DNA of 6,415 nucleotides, from positions 1-6,415 of the forward strand of contig CAIXAA010000680.1 in the NCBI GenBank assembly GCA_903917305.1, in the 5' to 3' direction. Numbering within the stretch: the first letter of the stretch is position 1; the number at the start of each line of letters is the position of its first letter. Below, piece by piece: positions 1-6,415 of the stretch. Origin of the DNA: an uncultured Myxococcales bacterium (GTDB lineage: Bacteria > Myxococcota_A > UBA9042). The notes below the pieces were generated by a model, which ran no database searches, was not told where the DNA came from, and was given only the letters and a program-made list of their open reading frames with translations. Made by a program: the position numbers and the translations under genes.

Positions 1-202
1 CGGCCGGATCATCGGCCACCAGCACCCACTCGCAAGTCTGCGGCAATGCGCCGAAAGCCGCGTCGGTCTTCTCGCCGTGCAGGAGTTGCAGGCCGGCCCA
101 CACCGCCACCGCGCCCGACAGCAGCACCATCGCGCCCAGCAGGCCCGCGGCGACGCCCGAACGGACAGGTTGCACCGGGGTTGGCTGGGTCGGTAGTTGC
201 AT
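1..202 (-). CDS. Membrane-anchored protein of unknown function, N-terminal fragment
   Basis: This divergent reading frame starts at ATG (202-200) and stays open to the window edge, giving 67 codons of an incomplete protein. The first 14 residues are polar and Pro/Gln-rich (MQLPTQPTPVQPVR). They are followed by one strongly hydrophobic stretch at about residues 16-41, rich in Ala, Gly, Leu and Val. After it comes a more polar segment (HGEKTDAAFGALPQTCEWV). This fits a single N-terminal membrane anchor or uncleaved signal sequence with the rest of the protein outside the cytoplasm. A purine-rich ribosome binding site lies 11 bases upstream of the ATG, which supports the start and the strand. 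The pattern just after the anchor loosely recalls secreted proteins of the DUF3352 type, but too little is present to assign a family. The gene is real with fair confidence; its function is unknown. Confidence 0.62.
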   Translation of the reverse strand, partial: MQLPTQPTPVQPVRSGVAAGLLGAMVLLSGAVAVWAGLQLLHGEKTDAAFGALPQTCEWVLVADDPA

Positions 203-213
203 GATCTTGTGAA

Positions 214-220
214 TCCTCTT
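214..220 (-). promoter_or_regulatory. Ribosome binding site of the divergent membrane-protein gene
   Basis: On the minus strand this reads AAGAGGA, a good match to the Shine-Dalgarno core, 11 bases before the ATG at 202-200. It is the main evidence that the leftmost reading frame is a genuine gene start and not a shadow of the opposite strand. Confidence 0.5.
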
Positions 221-277
221 AGCGGCAAAGCGTCTTGCGATACGCCGCATCCGTTGTCGGCCCGGGTGACGTGCAGT

Positions 278-1036
278 ATGCTCCCGCCCGCCATGGCGAT
301 GCGCAAGTTCCACACCGCCCAAGCTGTCACTCCGCGAAGCGGCCTCGAGCCCGAGCGGCAGCGGGATCGCGCCCTGATCGGTGGTTCCCTCGAACTGCGG
401 CGCGCGCACGGCCAATCCACAGGCGTCAGCGGGCAATTCGTCCTTGATCCCGTGTTCTTCCCCGAACATGAAGACCGCTTGCGCGCCTTTTGCGACCCGG
501 CGGATCCGCGGCCGCTGGTCGTCGAGATCGGCTTTCAGATGGGGCGCTTCGCCACCGACTACTGCCTGCTGAACCCCGGCACGCGCTTCGTCGGCTTCGA
601 AGTGCGCAAGAGCTATTGCGAAGAGGCCAATGCGCGCTTCGAGAAGTTCGGCGTGCAGAACGCCCTGCTCGCGCTGGTGGATGCGCGCGAGATGCTGCCA
701 AGGGTGCTGCAACCCGGCACGCTGGATGCGCTGTTCGTCTTCTTCCCGGACCCGTGGTGGAAGAAGCGGCACATGAAGAAGCGCATGATTTCACCAGAAT
801 TTGCCGCGGATGCCGCGAGGTGGCTGCGCCCTGGCGGTCACCTGCTCTTGAAGACCGATGTTCCCGACTACGCGACCTGGGCAGAGGCCGAGCTGCGGCG
901 CGAGCCTGCCTTCGAGGTCGAGCGCCTCGCGGATCCGGGTGCTGGCCTGCCTCCCACGCTGCGCGAGCGCCGCTGCGCCCTGCGCAACCAACCGACCTAC
1001 GCCGTGATCGCGCGGCGCCGTGAAGACCCAAAGTAG
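278..1036 (+). CDS. trmB: tRNA (guanine-N7-)-methyltransferase TrmB
   Basis: TrmB uses S-adenosylmethionine to make 7-methylguanosine, normally at position 46 of the tRNA variable loop, in the cytoplasm. Numbered from the ATG at 278 (252 residues), the protein shows the SAM-binding motif VVEIGFQMGRF (81-91), the acidic strand end GFEVRK (106-111), the family signature FPDPWWKKRHMKKR (156-169), LRPGGHLLLKTD (183-194) and the C-terminal TLRERR (227-232). The length fits the family. The start is uncertain. The frame is open back to TTG 197, which would overlap the divergent gene; ATG codons at 278, 293 and 299 are all possible. I chose 278 because GGTGA (265-269) can pair with the 16S rRNA tail at reasonable spacing, and the later ATGs have no such site. 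The roughly 80 residues before the SAM motif are poorly recognisable. The stop overlaps the ribosome binding site of the next gene, so the two are probably co-transcribed. The family call is very secure. Confidence 0.93.
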   Translation: MLPPAMAMRKFHTAQAVTPRSGLEPERQRDRALIGGSLELRRAHGQSTGVSGQFVLDPVFFPEHEDRLRAFCDPADPRPLVVEIGFQMGRFATDYCLLNPGTRFVGFEVRKSYCEEANARFEKFGVQNALLALVDAREMLPRVLQPGTLDALFVFFPDPWWKKRHMKKRMISPEFAADAARWLRPGGHLLLKTDVPDYATWAEAELRREPAFEVERLADPGAGLPPTLRERRCALRNQPTYAVIARRREDPK

Positions 1037-1040
1037 GGAG
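1036..1040 (+). promoter_or_regulatory. Ribosome binding site deciding the Fe-S oxidoreductase start
   Basis: GGGAG overlaps the last base of the trmB stop codon (TAG 1034-1036) and lies six bases before ATG 1047. It favours ATG 1047 over the in-frame GTG at 1020, which lies inside trmB and would add only nine residues without similarity to the membrane domain. Confidence 0.65.
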
Positions 1041-1046
1041 TTTTCG

Positions 1047-3083
1047 ATGAGTTACGACTACCGCGTCATCGTCGGCGGCCTGATGCTGCTGATCGGCCTT
1101 GGGCTCTTCACCCGCACGATCCTCGGCCGCTTGCGCGTGCTGCAAGCCGCAAAGCCGGAAACGCGCTGGGATCTCGTCGGCGCCCGCGTCAAGAAGCTGC
1201 TCACCGTCGGCGTCGGCCAGTCCAAGATGTTCAAGGAGCCGGCGTCCGGCCTCCTGCACGCCTTCACGTTCTGGGGCTTCTGCATCCTCGGCATCCGCAC
1301 CACGCAGCTCTTCGTCCAGGCCTTCGCGCCCGGCTTCGAAGTCTGCGCGGCCTTCCAGGAGCCGTACGACTTCCTCAAGGACATCACCGAGTTCGTCGTC
1401 CTCGTGGCCATCCTCGGCTTCGTCTGGCGCCGCCTCGTGGTCAAGCCGGCGCGCATCGCCTACAGCGGCGAGGCGCTCCTCATCCTCAGCTTCATCGGCG
1501 GCCTGATGGTCACCGACTTCCTCTACGACGGCGCGCACTTCGCTTCGCTGAACCAGCTCGATCGCCTCGCGATGGCGCCGATCGGTGGCATGGTCGGCAA
1601 GGCCTTTGCCGGCAGCGGCTTGAGCCCGACGGCCCTGCACTGCATCGCCGAGACGAACTACCTGATCCACCTCGCGATCGTGCTGACGTTCCTGAACCTG
1701 CTGCCGCTCTCCAAGCACTTCCACGTCATCACGTCGCTGCCGAACGTGTTCCTGTCCAAGCTCGAGCCCAAGGGCGCGCTGAGCTTCGTGCCGGACATCG
1801 AGAAGGCGCTCGAGGAGGAGAAGCCGCTCGGCCTGTCCAAGGTGGAGGATCTCTCGTGGAAGCAGGTGCTCGACCTCTTCACCTGCACGGAGTGCGGTCG
1901 CTGCGAAGTGAACTGCCCGGCGTGGAACACGGACAAGCCGCTGAACCCCAAGATGATCATTCTGGATTTGCGCGATCACGTCTACGCCGAGCAGAAGGCG
2001 GGGCGCATCGGCGCGCCGGTTGCGGTCAGTGGCGAAGGCGAGCTGCCGGCGCTGATCGGCCAGGTCAACGTCGACGCGATCTGGTCGTGCACGACCTGCC
2101 GTTCCTGCTCAGAGCAATGCCCCGTGATGATTGAGCATGTCGACAAGATCCTCGACATCCGCCGCCACCTCGTGATGACTCGCAACGAGTACTCGAAGGA
2201 GATCGGCCTGACGCTCAAGAACATCGAAAACAAGAGCAATCCTTGGGGTATGGCGTCCGGCAAGCGCGGCGACTGGGCCAAGGGCCTCGACATCCCGACC
2301 CTCGAAGACAAGCCGGATGCTGAATACCTGTACTATGTTGGCTGCGCCGGCAGCTTCGATGACCGCGCCAAGGAGATCACGCTGGCGACGATCAAGATCC
2401 TGCGCCACGCCGGCGTTTCCTTTGCGATTCTCGGCAAGAAGGAGAAGTGCACGGGCGACTCGGCGCGGCGCATCGGCAACGAGTACCTGTTCCAGGAGAT
2501 GGCCAAGTCGAACATCGAGCAGTGGCAGGAGGGGGGCGTCAAGAAGATCATCACGACCTGCCCGCACTGCTTCAACACGATTGCCAATGAATACCCGCAG
2601 CTGGGCGGCAACTTCGAGGTGGTGCACCACAGCGTGCTGTTCCCGCGCCTCATTGCCGAGGGCAAGATCCAGCTCAAGGACGGCGAGGCGCAACGGATCA
2701 TCTTCCACGATTCCTGCTACATGGGCCGCCACAACGACGTCTACGACGAGCCGCGCGCGGCGCTGCGGGCGATTCCGGGTGCGGAGATCGTCGAGATCGA
2801 GCGGTCGCAGAAGCTGGGCATGTGCTGCGGTGCCGGCGGCTCGCGCATGTTCATGGAAGAGAAGATCGGAACGCGTATCAATGACTTGCGCGTCGAGCAG
2901 CTCATGGAGCAGAAGCCGCAGGTCATCGCCTCGAGCTGCCCGTTCTGCATGACGATGCTGTCCGACGGCGTCGGCGCCAAGGATCTGCGCGACAGCGTCA
3001 AGACCAAGGACATCGCGGAGCTGATCGCGGACCGCCTCGTCGAGAAGCCGGCGGCTCCGCAAGCGGTTCAGGCGGACGCGTGA
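1047..3083 (+). CDS. Membrane-bound Fe-S oxidoreductase, EMO-like (NarI-like cytochrome b domain, two ferredoxin motifs, two CCG domains)
   Basis: This 678-residue protein joins a membrane cytochrome domain to a HdrD-like electron-transfer domain. Predicted membrane helices lie at about residues 6-26, 68-90, 111-131, 141-160 and 203-222. Histidines at 71, 208, 224 and 226 are candidate ligands for b haem, as in NarI-like domains. Two [4Fe-4S] motifs follow: Cys280/283/286/290-Pro and Cys348/351/354/358-Pro. Then come two CCG (DUF224) domains: Cys433, Cys468, Cys505-x-x-Cys508, and Cys557, Cys593-Cys594-Gly, Cys631-x-x-Cys634. In the first domain the usual CC pair reads Cys468-Thr469. Known proteins of this layout include the EtfAB:menaquinone oxidoreductases of fatty-acid-oxidising bacteria, and HdrDE has the same parts on two chains. 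Electron transfer between a flavoprotein such as EtfAB and menaquinone is therefore the likely role, but no etfAB gene is in the window, so the partner is inferred. The architecture is certain; the exact reaction is not. Confidence 0.92.
   Translation: MSYDYRVIVGGLMLLIGLGLFTRTILGRLRVLQAAKPETRWDLVGARVKKLLTVGVGQSKMFKEPASGLLHAFTFWGFCILGIRTTQLFVQAFAPGFEVCAAFQEPYDFLKDITEFVVLVAILGFVWRRLVVKPARIAYSGEALLILSFIGGLMVTDFLYDGAHFASLNQLDRLAMAPIGGMVGKAFAGSGLSPTALHCIAETNYLIHLAIVLTFLNLLPLSKHFHVITSLPNVFLSKLEPKGALSFVPDIEKALEEEKPLGLSKVEDLSWKQVLDLFTCTECGRCEVNCPAWNTDKPLNPKMIILDLRDHVYAEQKAGRIGAPVAVSGEGELPALIGQVNVDAIWSCTTCRSCSEQCPVMIEHVDKILDIRRHLVMTRNEYSKEIGLTLKNIENKSNPWGMASGKRGDWAKGLDIPTLEDKPDAEYLYYVGCAGSFDDRAKEITLATIKILRHAGVSFAILGKKEKCTGDSARRIGNEYLFQEMAKSNIEQWQEGGVKKIITTCPHCFNTIANEYPQLGGNFEVVHHSVLFPRLIAEGKIQLKDGEAQRIIFHDSCYMGRHNDVYDEPRAALRAIPGAEIVEIERSQKLGMCCGAGGSRMFMEEKIGTRINDLRVEQLMEQKPQVIASSCPFCMTMLSDGVGAKDLRDSVKTKDIAELIADRLVEKPAAPQAVQADA
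3080..3083 (+). promoter_or_regulatory. GTGA stop/start overlap (translational coupling)
   Basis: The TGA stop of the Fe-S oxidoreductase (3081-3083) overlaps the GTG start of the radical SAM gene (3080-3082). A weak purine-rich AGGCGG lies at 3070-3075, four bases before the GTG. This arrangement usually means that ribosomes ending the first gene restart on the second, so the two proteins are probably made together. Confidence 0.6.
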
Positions 3084-4663
3084 CCCGTGCCCTCTTGCCC
3101 CGTGAACACAGCCCGGCGCGCGACCCAAGCTTCTGGAAGGCTGACGTCCGCTTCCTCCAAGGTTTCGTGCCGTTGCGCGAGTACCTGCGACGGCCGCACC
3201 AGCCCGTCTGCGACACCGACGTCTCGGTCACCCTCGAGGACATGCGGGCGCTGTCTGCCTTTCGTGTCGAAGGGTTCCGACTGACGTTGGGGCTCGGGCC
3301 GGCGGTGGCGGACAACTTCGCCGCGACGGGCTCGGCCGGCAACAAGACGACCATTTTTCCGCACTTGGGCGTCATCCAACTGGCCAGCTTCCTGCGCGCG
3401 TTCGGCGCGGTGGTGGCCGTGCGCGACGCCTTGGTGGATGCCGGGTTCAGCGACGCGGACAAGCTGGCCATCTCCGATCGGGCGCGCCTGCTGCGGGCGC
3501 TGGCGGGGCAGGCTGACGCCGAACTCGAAGGGCTGCTGGACCGCTGGCTTGCCTTCCTCGACCTGCGGGACGCCGACGCGCTTGGCCTGTCTGCGGCCAA
3601 CGAAGCGGATGCGTTGTCTTTTGTCCTGCTGAAACGCCGGATGCACGCGTGCGGCCTGCGCGTGCCGCTGATCGTCGGCGGCTACTGGCTCTACGAGAGT
3701 TTTCGCCCCTTTGGCGGCGAGATCGACGTGCTCGTCTTCGACGAGGGCGAAGTGCCCTTGCTGCTGGCCTGCCACGCGCGGCGCCACAGGAAGAACCCGA
3801 GGTGGATTCCGGGGGTTGCCTTCCTGCGCGAGGACGGTGGCTGGCACCTGCACAAGGCGACGCACTCGATGAACGTGCGCGCCGTGCCGGATCTGACGGG
3901 ATTCCCGCTGGATCGCTACTCCTGGGCGACCTACGCCGGCTGGGAGGGGCCGACGATTCCTTACCAGTTTTCGCTCGGTTGTCCCTTTGACTGCGCCTAC
4001 TGCAACGCCGCGCACAAGCGGCGCTTCAAGCAGCGCGACCACCGTCTGGTGCTGCATGACCTGCAAAGGCTCCACGATCAGCATGGCGTTCGGCAGTTCT
4101 TCTTCCTCAACGAGGCCTTCAACAGCAGCGGCAAGTACGCCGACGCCCTGCTCGCGGGCATGACGGCGGCCAAGCGCGACTGGCGCTGGTGCGACTGCGC
4201 GCGTCCAACGAATGTAGATCTCGACCTTTTGCAGCGCATGCGCGCGGCCGGCTGCGAGTGGCTCAACTGGGGCTACGACACGCTGTCGGACCGCATGAGC
4301 GAGTTCTACGGCCGCCGCGTGAAGAGCGAGCCGTTCGCGCGCGTGCTCGCGGATTCGGCCAGCGCGGGAATACGCAACTCGATCAATGTGATTGTGGGCA
4401 TGCCACACGAGACCGAAGCCGACGTGGTGGCGTTCCTCGACTTTGCCCGGCGCAACCGCCACAACATCCACTGGGTCTTCCTCTTCACCTACGACTTCAT
4501 CGCGCACAGCGCGCTGGGCCAGTCTCCGGCGAAGTACGGCGTGCAGCTGCGCGCCGACGGACAGGGCGTGGACGAGATCGGCGGGCTGAAGTGGCCGGAG
4601 AGACGGGCAAAAGCCGCGCTGACGCTGGCGCGGATCGAGGCGGCCTTGGGGCCCAATTCCTGA
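3080..4663 (+). CDS. Radical SAM protein with a degenerate N-terminal B12-binding-like domain, unknown substrate
   Basis: This is a 527-residue radical SAM protein. The cluster motif is CPFDCAYC (Cys301, Cys305, Cys308), the CxxxCxxC that binds the [4Fe-4S] cluster cleaving S-adenosylmethionine. Downstream are family-like elements: FFLNEAFN (341-348), an Arg before an acidic strand (ARPTNVD, 374-380), WGYDTLSDRM (397-406) in the usual place of the G-x-E-S element, and GMPHETEADV (440-449). The N-terminal part resembles the cobalamin-binding domain of class B enzymes: FPHLGVIQLASFLRAFGA (93-110), VRDA (114-117), IVGGYWLYE (198-206) and IDVLVFDEGE (215-224). A charged helical insertion lies at about 122-160, and the cobalamin-ligating D-x-H-x-x-G motif is not seen. 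I see no SPASM or other extra cluster at the C-terminus. The GTG start is set by overlap with the preceding gene. The family is secure; no specific reaction can be named, and cobalamin binding is open. Confidence 0.88.
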   Translation: MTRALLPREHSPARDPSFWKADVRFLQGFVPLREYLRRPHQPVCDTDVSVTLEDMRALSAFRVEGFRLTLGLGPAVADNFAATGSAGNKTTIFPHLGVIQLASFLRAFGAVVAVRDALVDAGFSDADKLAISDRARLLRALAGQADAELEGLLDRWLAFLDLRDADALGLSAANEADALSFVLLKRRMHACGLRVPLIVGGYWLYESFRPFGGEIDVLVFDEGEVPLLLACHARRHRKNPRWIPGVAFLREDGGWHLHKATHSMNVRAVPDLTGFPLDRYSWATYAGWEGPTIPYQFSLGCPFDCAYCNAAHKRRFKQRDHRLVLHDLQRLHDQHGVRQFFFLNEAFNSSGKYADALLAGMTAAKRDWRWCDCARPTNVDLDLLQRMRAAGCEWLNWGYDTLSDRMSEFYGRRVKSEPFARVLADSASAGIRNSINVIVGMPHETEADVVAFLDFARRNRHNIHWVFLFTYDFIAHSALGQSPAKYGVQLRADGQGVDEIGGLKWPERRAKAALTLARIEAALGPNS

Positions 4664-4688
4664 CAAACCTGGCAACCTCGCGTACCAT
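4660..4688 (+). promoter_or_regulatory. Possible sigma-70-type promoter for the AsmA-like gene
   Basis: CTGACA (4660-4665, five of six matches to the -35 consensus) is followed after exactly 17 bases by TACCAT (4683-4688, four of six matches to the -10 consensus). Transcription would begin near 4695, leaving a leader of about 38 bases. The -35 box overlaps the stop codon of the radical SAM gene. It is the only well-spaced candidate in this 69-base gap, but the match is by eye and the genome is GC-rich, so chance is a real alternative. Confidence 0.4.
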
Positions 4689-4718
4689 TGCACACTTGCG
4701 CCGTCCCCCGCCGGCGCC

Positions 4719-4722
4719 GAGG
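4719..4722 (+). promoter_or_regulatory. Ribosome binding site of the AsmA-like gene
   Basis: GAGG lies 10 bases before ATG 4733. It is short, but it fits the chosen start, which places a basic tail and membrane anchor at the N-terminus exactly as expected for this kind of protein. Confidence 0.45.
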
Positions 4723-4732
4723 CTCCCCTGGC

Positions 4733-6415
4733 ATGAACGAACGCACTCCTCCGAAAAGTCCCTACAAACCGCCTGTTGGCCGCACGGCCAAGGCCGGTCC
4801 GAAGCGCAAGACCTGGCTCATCGTCGGCGTCTCGCTGGTCGGCCTCCTCGTCGTCGGCGGCGTGGTCGGTACCTTGGCTGCGCGCAGCATCGTGCGCGGC
4901 AAGCTCGAGCTCATCGCGCGCGAGGCGGGGCTGCAGCTTGACCTCAAGGACGTTTCTGTCAGTCCTTTCGGGGCGGTCGGCGTCAAGGGCCTGTCGCTCA
5001 AGCGCCCGGGCGGCACGCCGATCGTGCAGGTCGAGGACGCGCGCGCCGAGTTCTCGCTGCTGCGCGTGCTGGCCGGCAAGCGGCGGCCGTCGCGCACGGA
5101 GGTCAAGGGGCTGCTGCTCGACGTCGTGCTCGCGGACGGCAAGCCCAAGGAATTGCTGGATCTCTACCGGGCGGCGCGCAAGGTGTTCCCGGCGAAGATC
5201 AAGGAAGACGACGAGAAGGACCAGAAGCAGAAGGTCGGTTCGGCGATCTCGCTGGAGGGCGGCGCGATCTCGGTGCGGATGCAAGGCAAGGGCGCGCAGT
5301 ACCTGCCGCAGGGCCTGCGGATTCACGACATCGCCGCGCACATCGACCTGGCGCACGGCGTCGGCGATCTGGCGGCGGTGGTCGATGGCACGGTGGCGTC
5401 CAAGCTGAGCGCGTCGCTGGTGGCGCAGAAGGAAGGGCCGCCGCGCCTGCAAGCGCGCTTCGCGCCGGAGTTCCGCTTGCAGATGCCGGCCGGCTCGCCG
5501 CTGCCGCTCGGTGTGGATTCCGTGTCGGTGGGCGGTTTTGGCTATGACACGAACGATGGTGCGGCGATCGAGGACGTCGTGCTGCGCAAGGGCGCGGTCG
5601 ATATCTTGTCGGTCAAGCACTTGCGGCCGGAGCGGGCGAGCCTGGGCGCCCGGGCGGAGGACATCGCGTTCTCGCTGCCGGCCGCGGCGCCTGCCGCCGA
5701 TGACCCGAAAGCCGCGAAAGCAAAGCCGAAAGCCGATGCGAAGGCTGCCGCGGCTCCGGCCCCGGTGCCGCTGACGGCGCGCGCTTGGTCAGGGACGGCC
5801 CAGAGCCTGTCGCTGGCGCTCGATGGCCTGGAAGGCGGCGAGATTCCTCTGGTCGTCAAGCTGCAGAACCTCAAGGTGACGATTCCCGGCGATCTCGGCG
5901 TCGTGGGGCTGGCCGGCCTGGAGCTGCGCACGGATCGGCTGCCGGGTGAAAAACCACTGGAATCTCTGGTGTTGCTGCGCGTCGAGCAGCCGTCGGTCGA
6001 CCTGCCGTGGCGCGAAGACGCGATGGACCAGGTGCCGGGCGGCAAATACGTGTGGGCGGCGGTGACGGCGGCGGAGCAGGCGCGGCTGCGGCAGGAAGTG
6101 GCGGAGGCGGCGGAGGAAGAGATCGTCGACCCGACGTTGCCGCCGGAGGCGCGTGCCAAGAAAGTGCAGGAGAAGGTGGCGCAAAAGCTGCGTGCGGCCG
6201 GCGTCGAGACCGGGCCGGGCGGCAAGCCGCTGCCGGCGCAGAAGGGCGACAAGAGGAAGGCAGGCGATCCGAAGGCGGCCAAGGAAGGCAAGCCGGAGCC
6301 GGGCAGCGCGGCGAAGTCGGCCGTGGCGGCGTATGTCAAGCCTTTGAGGGACTTGCAGACGCGGATGCTCGACGGCGGCAGCCTCGTGCAGAAGCTCGTG
6401 GACAAGCTGGCGCAG
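4733..6415 (+). CDS. AsmA-like single-pass membrane protein, possibly the N-terminal part of a larger envelope protein (C-terminus beyond window)
   Basis: The frame is open from ATG 4733 to the window end: 561 codons with no stop. A basic, proline-rich tail (MNERTPPKSPYKPP, then Lys/Arg) precedes one membrane helix at about residues 28-50. Directly after it comes an AsmA-like pattern: a short helix (KLELIAREAGLQLDLKDVSV, 57-76), FGAVGVKGLSLKRP (79-92) and repeated short beta strands (for example VEDARAEFSLL, 100-110; VKGLLLDVVLADG, 124-136). This suggests a beta-rich domain on the outer side of the inner membrane. An Ala/Lys/Pro linker lies at about 316-346, a charged helical, perhaps coiled-coil, stretch at about 445-490, and a second Lys/Gly/Pro linker at 491-530. 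Some delta-type bacteria fuse such an N-terminal region to a GT51 peptidoglycan glycosyltransferase; no GT51 motif is visible here, so AsmA family or transglycosylase stays open. The gene is certain; its function is tentative. Confidence 0.75.
   Translation, partial: MNERTPPKSPYKPPVGRTAKAGPKRKTWLIVGVSLVGLLVVGGVVGTLAARSIVRGKLELIAREAGLQLDLKDVSVSPFGAVGVKGLSLKRPGGTPIVQVEDARAEFSLLRVLAGKRRPSRTEVKGLLLDVVLADGKPKELLDLYRAARKVFPAKIKEDDEKDQKQKVGSAISLEGGAISVRMQGKGAQYLPQGLRIHDIAAHIDLAHGVGDLAAVVDGTVASKLSASLVAQKEGPPRLQARFAPEFRLQMPAGSPLPLGVDSVSVGGFGYDTNDGAAIEDVVLRKGAVDILSVKHLRPERASLGARAEDIAFSLPAAAPAADDPKAAKAKPKADAKAAAAPAPVPLTARAWSGTAQSLSLALDGLEGGEIPLVVKLQNLKVTIPGDLGVVGLAGLELRTDRLPGEKPLESLVLLRVEQPSVDLPWREDAMDQVPGGKYVWAAVTAAEQARLRQEVAEAAEEEIVDPTLPPEARAKKVQEKVAQKLRAAGVETGPGGKPLPAQKGDKRKAGDPKAAKEGKPEPGSAAKSAVAAYVKPLRDLQTRMLDGGSLVQKLVDKLAQ

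Noticed and set aside
254..282. TTGTCG-17-TATGCT promoter-like pair
   Set aside because: Each box matches only four of six consensus bases, and the -10 box overlaps the preferred trmB start at 278. It is mentioned only as a conflict affecting the start choice.
426..1979. Minus-strand open frame of 517 codons
   Set aside because: It is antisense to trmB and the Fe-S oxidoreductase, both secure from motifs. The composition is Arg/Ala/Glu/Asp-rich and low in complexity, with no recognisable domain.
2109..3128. Minus-strand open frame of 339 codons
   Set aside because: It is antisense to the two CCG domains and rich in Arg, Leu, Ala and Asp without motifs. It is a shadow frame.
4700..4732. GC-rich CCGCCGGCGCCG stretch as a possible terminator
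   Set aside because: It contains short palindromic GGCGCC but no clear stem-loop of useful length and no T-run, so intrinsic termination is not supported.
4189..4941. Plus-strand frame of 250 codons spanning the gap before the AsmA-like gene
   Set aside because: It overlaps the C-terminal third of the radical SAM gene and the N-terminus of the next in another frame. It is Arg/Ala-rich, with no ribosome binding site or domain.
3068..5620. Very long minus-strand open frame (850 codons)
   Set aside because: It lies antisense to the radical SAM gene and the AsmA-like gene. Its product is dominated by Arg, Ala, His, Gln and Val with no domain. This is the usual shadow frame of GC-rich codons, and the opposite strand has clear motifs.
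5542..6405. Minus-strand open frame of 287 codons
   Set aside because: It is antisense to the AsmA-like gene and consists mainly of Ser, Ala, Arg and Pro. The plus-strand frame continues a coherent protein with an anchor and a ribosome binding site.

Overview
The window is GC-rich, compact bacterial chromosome with four plus-strand genes and the start of one divergent minus-strand gene. Two genes are cut by the window edges. I see no mobile element, RNA gene, CRISPR array or phage gene. The combination suggests a GC-rich, respiring member of the Myxococcota or a related former-deltaproteobacterial lineage: a HdrD-like iron-sulfur protein fused to a NarI-like cytochrome b domain, an odd cobalamin-type radical SAM protein, and a large single-pass membrane protein with Ala/Lys/Pro-rich linkers. 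This placement is an inference from gene style, not from a marker gene.

Layout. Positions 1-202 (minus) hold the N-terminus of a membrane-anchored protein of unknown function. A roughly 75-base divergent gap follows. Positions 278-1036 encode the tRNA (guanine-N7)-methyltransferase TrmB. Ten bases later, 1047-3083 encodes a 678-residue membrane-bound Fe-S oxidoreductase. It has five predicted membrane helices, two [4Fe-4S] ferredoxin motifs and two CCG (DUF224) domains, the layout of the EtfAB:menaquinone oxidoreductases (EMO). Positions 3080-4663 overlap its stop codon by four bases and encode a 527-residue B12-binding-domain-like radical SAM protein of unknown substrate. After a 69-base gap with a plausible sigma-70 promoter, 4733-6415 encodes an AsmA-like or transglycosylase-like membrane protein that is still open at the window end.

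How they may work together. The spacing suggests that trmB, the Fe-S oxidoreductase and the radical SAM gene share one transcript, the last two being translationally coupled. The oxidoreductase probably passes electrons between a soluble flavoprotein donor such as EtfAB and the quinone pool. The radical SAM partner is the least explained part: its coupling to a redox protein could mean a shared pathway or only a shared transcript. The last gene appears to be separately transcribed and concerns the cell envelope.
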